64,000 bases of DNA, from the NCBI GenBank assembly GCA_016793095.1, contig JAEUJQ010000034.1, forward strand, positions 1 through 64,000, read 5' to 3'. This document shows, piece after piece, positions 50,363-59,818 of this stretch (position 1 is the first letter of the stretch; each line of letters begins with the position of its first letter). The translations under genes and the position numbers were made by a program. This stretch comes from Myxococcaceae bacterium. GTDB lineage: Bacteria > Myxococcota > Myxococcia > Myxococcales > Myxococcaceae. The notes beneath the pieces are model-generated. The model saw only the letters and a list, made by a program, of their open reading frames with translations, ran no database searches and was not told the origin of the DNA.

Positions 50363-52927
50363 CTACTCGTAGGCGAGCGCTTCCACGACGTCGAGCTGCG
50401 ACGCGCGGCGGGCGGGGTAGAGCCCGGCGAGGGTGGACGCGACGATGGCGATCAGCAGCATGGTGAGGCCGGTGGGCCACGGGAACTGGAAGGGGAAGCT
50501 CCAGCCCGTCGCCTGAACGCCCACCACCTTCGTCAGCACGAACCCCACCACGGCCCCCACGGCGACGCCCATGAGGCCGCCGGTCAACCCGATGAAGCTC
50601 GCCTCGGCGGCGAAGAGCTTGAGCACATGGCGGCGGTCGGCGCCGATGGCCCGCAGCAACCCGATCTCCCGGGTGCGATCCAGCACCGCCGCGAGCAGCG
50701 TGTTCACGATGCCCAGCAGGGCCAGCAGCACGGCGACGAGCTCCATCGCGTACGTCACCTTGAAGGCGCTGCCGACCATGCTCATCGCCTCGTCGCGGAG
50801 CTCGACGTTGGACAACACGTAGAGGTCGAACGCCTTGCCGAACCGCGCCGTGATCGCCTGACGTACGGCCTCGATCTTCGACGAGTCATCGACATAGACG
50901 TGGAAGCTGTCCACCTGGTCGTCCTGGAACTGCCGGATGAAGTGCTTGCGCTCGATGATGATCGACCCCTGATCCGACGTGTAGTCGATGATCACCGCGC
51001 CGACGGTCCACTGCTTCACGCCCGTTGGGGTCGAGACCTCGAAGCGGTCGCCGACCGACAGCTTGCGCCGCCGCGCGAAGTTCTCGCTCACCGTCACGAG
51101 ATCCCGCTCGCGCTCGGCAGGGGTTGGCAACGAGCCGGAGATCACCGTGGGCTTGCCGCGCCGCTCGTAGATCTCCGGGGTGAGCGAGATGATGAAGACC
51201 CGCAGCCCCAGCACGTCAGCCGGGTAGACGCGAATGCGATCGATCGCGTCGACGAACTGCAGCTGCGCCAGCTCGTCGCCCACCGTCGACGCCATCGGCT
51301 GGTTCTGGACGCCCGCGACCTTGGCCGACGAGGTGACGAAGAGATCGGCCGGGATCGCCTGTCGGATCCACGTCTCGGCGCTCGACTGGAAGCTGGTGAT
51401 GAATGACGCCACGGTGATGCTCATGGCCACGCCCACCGAGAGCGCCGACACGGGCACCGACGTCCGCACGGGCGCGCGCGCGAAGTTGTCGGCGGCGAGG
51501 CGTCCGGGGAAGCCCCAGAGCGCCTGGCCGGGACCGGCGAGCGGCCCATTGAGGTGCCGCAGCAGGATGGGTGAGAGCAGCGTCGCGCCCATCAGGATGA
51601 AGAAGATGCAGATGTACCCACCGACCGGCATGTTTTCGCGCGGCGGCTCGATGAAGGTCGCCGGCCAGGCGAGCGCGAACAGAGCGAGGCCGAGGTAGGT
51701 GGGCCAGGAGCGCACCTGCACGGCGCCCGCGCCCACCGCCACGTCACGTCGCAGGGCCTCGACGGGCTGAACGCCAGAGGCCACCACGGCCGGGCGCAAG
51801 GCGGCGAAGATGCTGCCCACCACACCGAGCGCCGCGCCGACGGCCATCTCGAACGCGCCGAGCTGGACGTCCTGCGCGTTCACCTTGACGTAGAGCTGCG
51901 AGACGGTGTCGCTCACCCACGAGATGGCGCCGCGGCCGACCACCAGCCCGAAGGGGATGCCGATGACGCTGCCGACCGCGCCGAGCGCCGCGGCCTCGAT
52001 GGCGAAGAGCAGCCTGATGTCCTGCTTCGTGGTGCCGAGCGCGCGCAGGGTGCCGATCTCCCGTCGTCGTTGCAGCACGCTGATCGAGACGGTGTTGTAG
52101 ACGAGGAACACGCCCACCAGCAGGGCCACCGCGCTGCCCAGGTTGAGGCCGAGCTGGAAGCTGCGCACCATCGTCTCGACGCTCGCGCCGCGGCTGTCCG
52201 GGCGGTCGATCTCGTAGCCCTTGTCGAGGCGGGCGCGGAGGTCGGTCACGACCGGCTCCCACCCGACCGCCGGGTCCACCTTCACGTCGATGCGATCGAA
52301 GACGCGCCCGCGCCCGAAGGCCTCCTGGGCCGAGGCGAAGAACATGACGCCCACCGAGCCGCCGAACGCCGTCACCGGCCCGCTCTCCTTGAGCAGTCCG
52401 TGCACCACGAAGTCCTTCGCGCCGTCCTTCGTGAGGAGCTGCAGGGTGGAGCCGGCGGTCAGCCCCTTCGCCTTCGCGAAGCGCTCGGAGACGAGGAGCC
52501 GATCAGTCGAGTTGAGGAACTCGAGATCGTCGTTCAGCTTGCCCACGTCCCGATCGACGCCCTCGTAGGAGCGGAAGTAGCCGTCATCGAGGAAGTCGAT
52601 GCCCATGACGTAGAGCGACTCGCCGGGGCTGTCCTTCACCGGGGCCACGACCGTCAGTGTCCCCGCGGCGTGCTGCACGCCCTTCACCGCGCGGACCTGC
52701 TCGAGCAGCTCCTCGGGGAAGCCGGCCGTGGTGCCGGCGATCGACACGTCAGCCTTGCCCGCGACCGTGTCGATGGTGGAGCGGAACGCGTTCGTCACCG
52801 AGCGGTTGATCGACGAGATGCCGACGAGCGTCGCCACGCCGACGGCCACGCCCATGACGGTGATGGCCGTGCGGAGCGGGCTGTCGGAGACATGGCGGAG
52901 CGAGACGAGCCGGAGGAGGGCGAACAT
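50363..52927 (-). CDS. ABC transporter permease, FtsX/MacB type
   Basis: Seen: 854 aa from ATG 52927 (a start at 52951 is open). N-terminal helix (SPLRTAITVMGVAVGVATLVG), a large periplasmic domain, three helices with LGTTKQDIRLLFAIEAAALGAVGSVIG, a second helix-periplasm-three-helix module ending LLRAIGADRRHVLKLFAAEASFIG and QLDVVEALAYE. Two FtsX repeats, as in lipoprotein-release or efflux permeases that lack their own ATPase. Its ATPase is probably the one at 53502-54191. Confidence 0.9.
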   Translation of the reverse strand: MFALLRLVSLRHVSDSPLRTAITVMGVAVGVATLVGISSINRSVTNAFRSTIDTVAGKADVSIAGTTAGFPEELLEQVRAVKGVQHAAGTLTVVAPVKDSPGESLYVMGIDFLDDGYFRSYEGVDRDVGKLNDDLEFLNSTDRLLVSERFAKAKGLTAGSTLQLLTKDGAKDFVVHGLLKESGPVTAFGGSVGVMFFASAQEAFGRGRVFDRIDVKVDPAVGWEPVVTDLRARLDKGYEIDRPDSRGASVETMVRSFQLGLNLGSAVALLVGVFLVYNTVSISVLQRRREIGTLRALGTTKQDIRLLFAIEAAALGAVGSVIGIPFGLVVGRGAISWVSDTVSQLYVKVNAQDVQLGAFEMAVGAALGVVGSIFAALRPAVVASGVQPVEALRRDVAVGAGAVQVRSWPTYLGLALFALAWPATFIEPPRENMPVGGYICIFFILMGATLLSPILLRHLNGPLAGPGQALWGFPGRLAADNFARAPVRTSVPVSALSVGVAMSITVASFITSFQSSAETWIRQAIPADLFVTSSAKVAGVQNQPMASTVGDELAQLQFVDAIDRIRVYPADVLGLRVFIISLTPEIYERRGKPTVISGSLPTPAERERDLVTVSENFARRRKLSVGDRFEVSTPTGVKQWTVGAVIIDYTSDQGSIIIERKHFIRQFQDDQVDSFHVYVDDSSKIEAVRQAITARFGKAFDLYVLSNVELRDEAMSMVGSAFKVTYAMELVAVLLALLGIVNTLLAAVLDRTREIGLLRAIGADRRHVLKLFAAEASFIGLTGGLMGVAVGAVVGFVLTKVVGVQATGWSFPFQFPWPTGLTMLLIAIVASTLAGLYPARRASQLDVVEALAYE

Positions 52928-53024
52928 CGGCGTCGGCACCCTAGCGCCCACCCCGGCCCCGCGCCCTCAAAGAGTGTCGCGGAGAACCGGTCCCGGTCGT
53001 CTCGGAGAGGGGAGTGCGCCGGTG

Positions 53025-53387
53025 TCAGCGCTGGGCGAGGAGCAGCTCGGCCTCTTCACGCGAGAAGGCGAGGTGGGCTGAGTGACCCAGCATGCGGGCG
53101 ATGCGCTCCATCTGAATGGCGGCGCTGCTCGACTTCCCGACGACGCGCACCACGCGGCGCACCTTCGCCTTCGCCAGCAGCTCGCCGATGCGGCGGGCCT
53201 CCGCCTGCGGCAGGTCTTCGAGCGACTCGAGCTCGCGGACGTCGGACAAGACGTCGAACGGCGATCGGAGGCGGGCGATGGCTTGACGGACCTGCTCGAT
53301 GGCCGAGGCAACGTCCGCTGGACCGGGGCGCCCCGAGAGCTCCATCAAGAGGAAGTTGCGGCCGACGTCTGGAGCGATGCGTACCAC
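53025..53387 (-). CDS. STAS-like / SpoIIAA-like domain protein
   Basis: Seen: 120 aa from GTG 53387. NFLLMELSGRPGPADVASAI, then FDVLSDVRELESLEDL and a helix-strand end (VVRVVGKSSSAAIQMERIARML). The fold pattern fits the STAS/SpoIIAA-like class as found beside lipid or signalling genes. No clear phosphorylation site. It lies between the ABC ATPase and permease genes. Confidence 0.6.
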   Translation of the reverse strand: MVRIAPDVGRNFLLMELSGRPGPADVASAIEQVRQAIARLRSPFDVLSDVRELESLEDLPQAEARRIGELLAKAKVRRVVRVVGKSSSAAIQMERIARMLGHSAHLAFSREEAELLLAQR

Positions 53388-53501
53388 GTGCGGTTCCCTT
53401 GCTTCAGGAGAACCCCCACCACCCCTCAGATATAGCGGCAGGTGCGCGATCTGCCAAGCCGATGGCAGGAGCCGGTGCGTGGGTCGGGACGCACCAGCGG
53501 G

Positions 53502-54191
53502 TCACGCCGCACTGCGCACGGCTTCGTCACCCACGATGACACCGTCAGCCAGGCGCACCAGGCGATCGCCCACCTCGGCGGCCTTCGGGTCGTGGGTCAC
53601 CATGACGACGGTCAGCCCGCGCTGCCGCGTGGCGTCGCGGATCAGGCGCAGCACCTCGGCGCCGGTCTTCGAGTCGAGGTTTCCCGTGGGCTCGTCGGCG
53701 AGCAGCACCGACGGCTCGCCCAGCACGGCGCGGGCGATGGCCACGCGCTGCATCTCGCCGCCCGAGAGCTCATCGGGGCGGTGGTGCCAGCGGCCCTTCA
53801 GGCCGACCTGCTCGAGCAGGGCCTGGGCCTTCGGCTGCTCCACGTCGCGCGACTTGCCGGCCAGCAGCGCTGGGAGCAGCACGTTCTCCATCGCGGTCAG
53901 CGTCGGCAGCAGGTTGAAGAACTGGAAGATGAAGCCCAGGTGATCGCGGCGGAAGCGGCTCAGCTCGTCGTCCGGCAGCTTGCTGATCTCCTTGCCGTCG
54001 ATGCGGATCGTCCCCCGGGTCGGCACGTCGAGGGCGCCCAGCAGGTTGAGCATGGTGGACTTGCCCGAGCCCGAGCTGCCCATCACCGAGAGGAACTGGC
54101 CCTTCGGCACCGAGAGCGAGACGCCGTTGAGGGCGCGCACCTCGCCGTGGCCGCGGCGGTAGACCTTCACTGCGTCGACGACGTCGATCAT
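53502..54191 (-). CDS. ABC transporter ATP-binding protein, LolD/MacB type
   Basis: Seen: 229 aa from ATG 54191. Walker A GSSGSGKST (38-46), Q loop FIFQFFNLLPTLT, signature LSGGEMQRVAIARA, Walker B VLLADEPTGNLD, and switch His in VTHD. The LSGGE and FQ-FNL pattern matches LolD/MacB. It lies 7 bp after the Bat operon's last gene, so it may be transcribed with it. Confidence 0.95.
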   Translation of the reverse strand: MIDVVDAVKVYRRGHGEVRALNGVSLSVPKGQFLSVMGSSGSGKSTMLNLLGALDVPTRGTIRIDGKEISKLPDDELSRFRRDHLGFIFQFFNLLPTLTAMENVLLPALLAGKSRDVEQPKAQALLEQVGLKGRWHHRPDELSGGEMQRVAIARAVLGEPSVLLADEPTGNLDSKTGAEVLRLIRDATRQRGLTVVMVTHDPKAAEVGDRLVRLADGVIVGDEAVRSAA

Positions 54192-54198
54192 CGGGGCC

Positions 54199-54933
54199 TC
54201 ACAGGGGGGTGACCTGCTCCTTCTCGACCCAACCCTCGAGCGCGTTCGGCAACCTGATGCGCACGAAGCGGCCGCTGTCTTCCATCACGCGCACCAGCAG
54301 GCCGGCGTGGACCTCGAAGGCCACCTTCGCCGTGTCGCCGGGGAACTCGCGCGCCTTCGCGGTGGCCGCCATCACCACCGCCTCCTTCACCGAGGTGCTG
54401 ACCCAGGCCTGGACACCGACGAGGCCGCCCAGGCCGAGGGCGACGGCGAACACGGCGGCGGTCGCGAGCCCGAACGCCCAGCGGTGCGAGCTGCCGCGCA
54501 GGAAGACGAACAACAGCCCGAACGCCACCCACCAGGCGATGAGGAAGCCCCAGCTCACCAGCCGCTCGTCCACGGCGCGCCCGAGGCGCTGGAGGAAGGG
54601 CTCGGCGTCTTCGGCGCCCACGACCTGATCGAGCTGGCGCTGCTGGGCCACCGCGAGCTGCGCGGCGATGTCGTCATCGGACGGCGCGAGCCGCGCGGCG
54701 CGGGTGAGGAAGAGGATCGCAGGGCCCAGCTCGTTCGCGGCGAGGTGGGTGGTGCCGAGGTTGAAGAGCACGTCTGGTCCGCTCTGCCCGGCGGCGATGA
54801 GGCGCTCGTACTTGTCCTTCGCCGCTGAGTACTCCTGCCGGTAGTAGGCGTCGTTCGCCTCGGTGAAGAGGGCCTGCGCCTCGGCGGGCGTGTAGGCGAG
54901 CGCGAGCGTGAGGCCGAGGGCGATCACGGCCAC
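54199..54933 (-). CDS. batE: BatE-like TPR and SH3 protein
   Basis: Seen: 244 aa from GTG 54933. Short signal (AVIALGLTLALAYTPAEA), two TPR-like helices (ALFTEANDAYYRQEYSAAKDKYERLI, with VLFNLGTTHLAANELGPAI), two membrane helices (about 125-175), and a bacterial SH3 domain (AGLLVRVMEDSGRFVRIRLPNALEGWVEKEQV). This is the BatE layout. The gene overlaps the batD stop. Confidence 0.82.
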   Translation of the reverse strand: MAVIALGLTLALAYTPAEAQALFTEANDAYYRQEYSAAKDKYERLIAAGQSGPDVLFNLGTTHLAANELGPAILFLTRAARLAPSDDDIAAQLAVAQQRQLDQVVGAEDAEPFLQRLGRAVDERLVSWGFLIAWWVAFGLLFVFLRGSSHRWAFGLATAAVFAVALGLGGLVGVQAWVSTSVKEAVVMAATAKAREFPGDTAKVAFEVHAGLLVRVMEDSGRFVRIRLPNALEGWVEKEQVTPL

Positions 54934-56789
54934 ACCTCCATCGCGTGCACGGCGTCTTCGAGGGCCTTGCGCCTGGCCGAGGCGTCCCCCATGCCTGGCG
55001 CGTACCGGCCGAGATCACACGTCTCGAAGACGCCCAGCACGCGCGCGCGAACTGCCTCGCTGACGGTGGCGGCCTTCATCGCGTCGTCGAGCTGCGGGCG
55101 GGTGAGGCCGGTGACGTTCTGAGACAAGCGGGCCTCGAGGAAGCTGCGCAGCGCCTTGTCCACCTCGGCGTAGAACTCGATCGTGCTCCCCGCGGCGGCC
55201 AGCTTCTCGGCCTGCGCGAGCCGCTTCCGGGCCGCCTTCGCCTGCTTGTTGCGCCGCGAGACCTCGTCTTCCTGTCCCGCGCGGGTGCGCACGAATGACA
55301 CGAGGCCCAGCGCCAGCGCGAGGGCGACGGGCGCGATGCTGAGTGGAAGGAAGAAGGGCTGTCTCCAGGGTACGGCGTGCGCCTCCGAGAACCGCGCCGT
55401 GTGGCGCAGCGACTTGAGTCCCCCTCCGACGAGCTGGTTGCGCGCTGCCGGTTCGCCCTGCGGCGTGTCGTTCGCCGGCACCGTGAGGGCCTGCGCCCCG
55501 GTGCCCGCCGGTCGGACGGTGATCGTGATCGGGTCGGTCGAGGTCTTCTCGCGCTGCTGCGACTCGGGGTCGAAGTACTCGAGCGTGAGCCCTGGCAGCT
55601 CGAAGCGCCCGGTCTGCTGCGGCACCAGCACGTACTCGACGGTGCGCGTGCCCCCCACCAGGTTGTTCTTGATCGACGACTTCTCGGTCTGCTGCGGGTC
55701 GAAGACGCGGAACGACGCCGGCGCCTCGAGCTTCGGCAAGGTGACGTTCTTGAGGTTGCCGCGGCCCTCGAGGATCACCTTGAGCTGCACGGGCTCGCCG
55801 AGCGCGATGTCAGACTGGTTGACCGTCGACGACAGGCGCCAGCGGCCCACGTTGGTCGCGCCCGCCGGCAGCGGCTTCACCTTGAGCGCGAGCGTGTTGC
55901 TCTTCCGGTGCAGCTTGCGCTGGCTGAACGGGTACACGCCGGAGGCGATGTCGGCCTCGGCGGCCTCGATGTTGAGCTCACCGGGCTTGAGCGGAAAGAG
56001 CGCCTTCGAGCGCAGCAGGTAGGCCCGGTAGCGCACCCCACCGACGACGCGATCCTCTGCGTGCAGGTTGGTGGGCGAGGCGATCTCCTGCGAGAGGAAG
56101 CCCTCGAGCTTCGGCATGGTGACGGAGTCGACCCCCATCAGATCCATGCGGGAGTAGATGAGGATCGACAGCGTGACCTGCTCGCCGACGAAGACCTCGG
56201 GTCGATCGAGCGTGGCGCGCAGGAAGAGATCGGAGTCGCTCCGTGGAATCGCGGGATCGTCGGCGAACGGATCAGGCAGGGCGCGCGGCAACCCGAAGGG
56301 GTCGTCGTCCTCGTCGCCGAAGGGGAAGCCGGGAGGCAGGCCGAAGGGGTTGGCGGCCTGAGGCTGGCGCGGGCGCGGCTCGGGGGCGAGGCGGCCGGGA
56401 ACGACCTCGACCTTGATCGCGTCGGTCTTGTAGGTGCGCGCCGCCGTCTGCAGGCCCGCCGGAGGGATCGTCAGCGCTCCGGCCCGATTGGCGCGCATCA
56501 CGAGCGTGAACTTCCGCACCTGTTTGATCTGTCCCATGCCGCCGGGACCGACCGAGTAGCTCATCTGCGTGGACTCGCTGCGGGAGAGCACCTCGAAGTC
56601 TGCAGGGGTGGGGAACTGCACCACGGCGCCCTCGGGCGCGTTGCTGACGACGATCTCGCAGCGGAACGTGTCTTCGGTGCCGACCTTGTTCCGGTCCACC
56701 GTCATGTAGAACTCGAGCTCGGCGGCCAGGGCAGGGCCGGCCGCGAGCAACGAGGCGGTGATGGCGAGCGCGCTACCAGTCCTTGCCAT
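54924..56789 (-). CDS. batD: BatD-like protein with oxygen-tolerance domain
   Basis: Seen: 621 aa from ATG 56789. Signal peptide (SALAITASLLAAGPALA), beta-sandwich repeats with AELEFYMTVDRNKVGTEDTF and VTLSILIYSRMDL, a transmembrane helix near 490-510, and a basic cytoplasmic tail (NKQAKAARKRLAQAEKLA). BatD family. Exact role in envelope or aerotolerance is not settled. Confidence 0.85.
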   Translation of the reverse strand: MARTGSALAITASLLAAGPALAAELEFYMTVDRNKVGTEDTFRCEIVVSNAPEGAVVQFPTPADFEVLSRSESTQMSYSVGPGGMGQIKQVRKFTLVMRANRAGALTIPPAGLQTAARTYKTDAIKVEVVPGRLAPEPRPRQPQAANPFGLPPGFPFGDEDDDPFGLPRALPDPFADDPAIPRSDSDLFLRATLDRPEVFVGEQVTLSILIYSRMDLMGVDSVTMPKLEGFLSQEIASPTNLHAEDRVVGGVRYRAYLLRSKALFPLKPGELNIEAAEADIASGVYPFSQRKLHRKSNTLALKVKPLPAGATNVGRWRLSSTVNQSDIALGEPVQLKVILEGRGNLKNVTLPKLEAPASFRVFDPQQTEKSSIKNNLVGGTRTVEYVLVPQQTGRFELPGLTLEYFDPESQQREKTSTDPITITVRPAGTGAQALTVPANDTPQGEPAARNQLVGGGLKSLRHTARFSEAHAVPWRQPFFLPLSIAPVALALALGLVSFVRTRAGQEDEVSRRNKQAKAARKRLAQAEKLAAAGSTIEFYAEVDKALRSFLEARLSQNVTGLTRPQLDDAMKAATVSEAVRARVLGVFETCDLGRYAPGMGDASARRKALEDAVHAMEVWP

Positions 56790-57726
56790 GGGGGTCGTTC
56801 TTCTTCGTCTTCTGGCGGAAGCGCCAGAGCTGCAGATTCTTCTCGTTGCGCTTGAGCGGTTCCAACAGTTTCTCGGCTTCCGCGGGGGTCATGCCGCCGT
56901 CCGTGAGGCCCATCGGCTCGAGCTCGGCGCCCGCGTCGCCGAGCGCCTCAACGCCGCCGTCGCTCCCGCCGTCCGAGCGCTGGGTGGGATCGCCCTCGTC
57001 ACCGCCGTCGCCCTGGCCGCCGTCGGCGCCGGCGTCGCCGCGCTGATCTTTCTGGCCCTGACCGCCGTCACCCGAGCCCCCGTCGCCCTGGCCGCCGTCG
57101 CGTGGCTGGCCGCCGTCGCTCCCTCCATCGGTCGGGGAGCCGCCGTCACCTTCTCCTCCATCGCGGCCTCCGCCGTCTGGCGAGCCCGCGTCGCTGCCTC
57201 CGTCTGCGAGGCCGCCGTCGAAGCCGGCGTCTGGTCTGCCCCCGTCGGCCTTCCCGCCGTCGGGCGTGCCGCCGTCATTCCCGGCCTGGCTCTTCGGCGG
57301 CAGATCACGCAGCAGCACCTCGAGGTTGTGACGCGCCAGCGCGTCGGTCGGGTCCTTCCGGAGGGCGCGGCGCAGCTCGCGCACGGCCTCGTCCTTCTGT
57401 CCGTTGACGGCCGCGATGGTGCCGAGGTTGTAGTGGATCTTCGCCGCGTACTCGCCCGAGCGATCGAGCTCGAGGGCGCGGGTGAAGGCCTGCTTCGCAT
57501 CGTCGGCGCGGCCGAGCTTGTGCAGCGCGAGGCCGCGGTTGTAGTGCACGCGCGGGTCCGAGCCCTTGTCGCGCTGAGCGGCGTCGAAGCGCTCGAGCGC
57601 GCGCTCGTACTCGCCCGCCTCGTACGCCTGCATGCCCTCGTCGATGGCGTCGTGGTTCTTCTCGAGCGGGCCCATGGCCGACCCGAAGACGAGCGCCAGC
57701 AGCGCGAGGGTCCGGGCCGGTCTCAT
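56773..57726 (-). CDS. batC: BatC-like TPR protein with Asp-Gly-Gly-rich region
   Basis: Seen: 317 aa from ATG 57726, overlapping batB by 4 nt. Signal peptide, three TPR repeats (about 25-135), then about 110 residues of DGG-, SDGG- and GDGG-type low-complexity sequence, and a charged C-terminus. The repeats look like Ca-binding DGG motifs but are too irregular to assert that. BatC proteins are short TPR adaptors; this one is unusually long. Confidence 0.8.
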   Translation of the reverse strand: MRPARTLALLALVFGSAMGPLEKNHDAIDEGMQAYEAGEYERALERFDAAQRDKGSDPRVHYNRGLALHKLGRADDAKQAFTRALELDRSGEYAAKIHYNLGTIAAVNGQKDEAVRELRRALRKDPTDALARHNLEVLLRDLPPKSQAGNDGGTPDGGKADGGRPDAGFDGGLADGGSDAGSPDGGGRDGGEGDGGSPTDGGSDGGQPRDGGQGDGGSGDGGQGQKDQRGDAGADGGQGDGGDEGDPTQRSDGGSDGGVEALGDAGAELEPMGLTDGGMTPAEAEKLLEPLKRNEKNLQLWRFRQKTKKNDPHGKDW

Positions 57727-58769
57727 CGCGCCCACCTCCACGACGGGACGATGAGCATCGACAGCACGAGGAAGAAGAGGCCCAGGGCCACGAAGGGCTG
57801 GAAGATCTCGCCGTACTTCATGGTGAGCTTGCTCTCGAGCTCGGCCTTCTGGAGCGCGTCGATCACCTTCACCACGTCGGGGATGGCGACGGCGCGTGGC
57901 TGGTAGAAGAACTCGCCGCCGGTGTCTTTGGCGACGCGGGTGAGGCCGGCGCGATCGAGCCGGGTGATCACCGTGGTGCCGTTCTCGTCCTTCTTGTAGC
58001 CGACGACCTCGCCCTTGTCGGACAGCACGGGAATGGGCTCGCCCTGGTCACTCCCGATGCCGACGGCGAGCACCTTCGCGTTGATCTCCTTGAGCGCCTC
58101 GATGCCCTCGTCGATGGCGCCGCTCAGATCCTCGCCATCGCTGAGCAGCACGATCACCTTGTCCTTCGAGCCGCGGTCGGCGTTGTCGAACACCTGCCGC
58201 GCCAGGAGCAGCGCCGAGCCGATGTTGGTGCCGCCCTGGGGCATCTGGTTGGGGTCGATGGCCCTCAGGAAGATGCGGGCCGCGCCGTAGTCGCTCGTGA
58301 GCGGGCACTGAATGAACGCGTCACCCGCGAAGGCGATCACCGCTACGCGATCGCCCTTGAGCTCGTCGAGCAGGGTCGTGAGCTCGAGGCGGGCGCGATC
58401 CAGCCGCGACGGCGCGACGTCGCGGGCCAGCATCGACTTCGAGGCGTCGAGGGCCACCACGACGTCGATGCCTCGCCGCTTCACCACCTCGGCTCGCTCG
58501 CCACACTGGGGCTGCGCGAGCGCGAGGCCGAAGCAGGCGAGGGCCGCGGTCTGTGAGAGCCGCTGCAGCACGGGCAGCACGATCGACACGCCGGGCGCCA
58601 GCACGTTCGCGAGCCGCGACGGAATGACCTTCCCGAGCGCCGTCGGCCGCCGCACCGCGAGGATGATGACGATCAGCCCCGCCAGGAGGGCCAGCGGCAC
58701 CAGCGCGAGGAACAGCGGCTGGGCGAGCCCGAGCTTGTAGCCCAGGAAGGTGAACCGCCAGGGCGTCAC
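57723..58769 (-). CDS. batB: BatB-like VWA membrane protein
   Basis: Seen: 348 aa from ATG 58769. Two membrane helices, a VWA domain with MIDAS DASKS (108-112), Thr of TNIGSAL and Asp of SDGEDL, and a final transmembrane helix (about 322-342). BatB family. Overlaps batA by 4 nt. Confidence 0.9.
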   Translation of the reverse strand: MTPWRFTFLGYKLGLAQPLFLALVPLALLAGLIVIILAVRRPTALGKVIPSRLANVLAPGVSIVLPVLQRLSQTAALACFGLALAQPQCGERAEVVKRRGIDVVVALDASKSMLARDVAPSRLDRARLELTTLLDELKGDRVAVIAFAGDAFIQCPLTSDYGAARIFLRAIDPNQMPQGGTNIGSALLLARQVFDNADRGSKDKVIVLLSDGEDLSGAIDEGIEALKEINAKVLAVGIGSDQGEPIPVLSDKGEVVGYKKDENGTTVITRLDRAGLTRVAKDTGGEFFYQPRAVAIPDVVKVIDALQKAELESKLTMKYGEIFQPFVALGLFFLVLSMLIVPSWRWAR

Positions 58770-59818
58770 GGGAACACCCTCAGCACCGTGGACTTGAGCA
58801 GCAGCTCGAGGGCGAGCAGCGTGAAGGCCGCGAGCAGGAACGGGTGGAAGAGCTCGTGGTAGTTCGTGATGACGCCGCCCTCGAGGATCTTCGAGCGCTC
58901 GAGCGAGTCGAGCACCTTCTGCAGGTTCGCCTTCAGCTCCTCACGATCAGTCGCGCGGTAGTACTCGCCACCGGTGAGGCGGGCCATCTCCTGGAGCAGC
59001 TCCGGGTTGATGGGGATCTCGACCTCTCGCCAGGCGGTGTTGCCGAAGAGGTCCTGGCCAGCGGGGAAGGGCACCTTGCCGCCCTTGCCGACGAGGATCG
59101 TGTAGACGGGCACCCCGAGCGCCTTCGCCGCCTTCGCCGCGTCGATCGGCGAGACGGTGCCCTGGTTGTTGTCACCGTCGGTGATGAGCACGATCACCCG
59201 GCTCTTGGCGTCGGAGTCGCGCAGCCGGTTCACCGCCGTCGCCACCGCGTCGCCGATGGCCGTGCCTTCCTCGAGCACGCGCGTGCGCAGCTGGCGGATG
59301 ACCTCCTTCAGCACGCCGTAGTCGAGCGTGAGCGGCGCCTGGGTGTAGGCCGCGCCCGAGAAGACGACGAGGCCCACGCGATCGTTCGCGCGGCTCGAGA
59401 GGAACTCCACCAGCACCTCTTTCGCGACGTGCAGGCGGTTGTTGGGCTTGAAGTCGGCGGCCTCCATCGAGGTCGACAGATCGAGCGCCACCATGATGTC
59501 GATGCCCTCGACCGACGCGTCGCGGATCTTCGAGTCCTGCTCCTGCGGCCGCGCGAGCGCGACCACGGCCAGGACCAGCGCGGTCAGCCGCATCACCGGC
59601 AACAGCCACGTCAGGTACGCGCGTGGCCCGCGCCCCTGCTTCGCGAGCAGCGAGGTGGCCGAGAACCGCAGCACCGCGCGGGTGCGCCGCTCGAGCCAGA
59701 CGACGCCCAGCACCAGCGGCACCACCGCCAGCACGAGGAACGCGAGGGGCTGCTGGTAGCCCGAGAAGAAGGCGCGCAGCTCGTCGAGCAGGGTCGGCGT
59801 CTCAGGAGGCACCGTCAC
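58766..59818 (-). CDS. batA: BatA-like VWA membrane protein
   Basis: Seen: 350 aa from GTG 59818 (GTG 59812 is also possible). Two N-terminal helices, VWA domain with MIDAS DLSTS (113-117), TAIGDAVATAV and ITDGDNN, and a C-terminal helix. BatA family, metal-ion dependent protein binding at the outer face or in the periplasm. Confidence 0.9.
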   Translation of the reverse strand: MTVPPETPTLLDELRAFFSGYQQPLAFLVLAVVPLVLGVVWLERRTRAVLRFSATSLLAKQGRGPRAYLTWLLPVMRLTALVLAVVALARPQEQDSKIRDASVEGIDIMVALDLSTSMEAADFKPNNRLHVAKEVLVEFLSSRANDRVGLVVFSGAAYTQAPLTLDYGVLKEVIRQLRTRVLEEGTAIGDAVATAVNRLRDSDAKSRVIVLITDGDNNQGTVSPIDAAKAAKALGVPVYTILVGKGGKVPFPAGQDLFGNTAWREVEIPINPELLQEMARLTGGEYYRATDREELKANLQKVLDSLERSKILEGGVITNYHELFHPFLLAAFTLLALELLLKSTVLRVFP

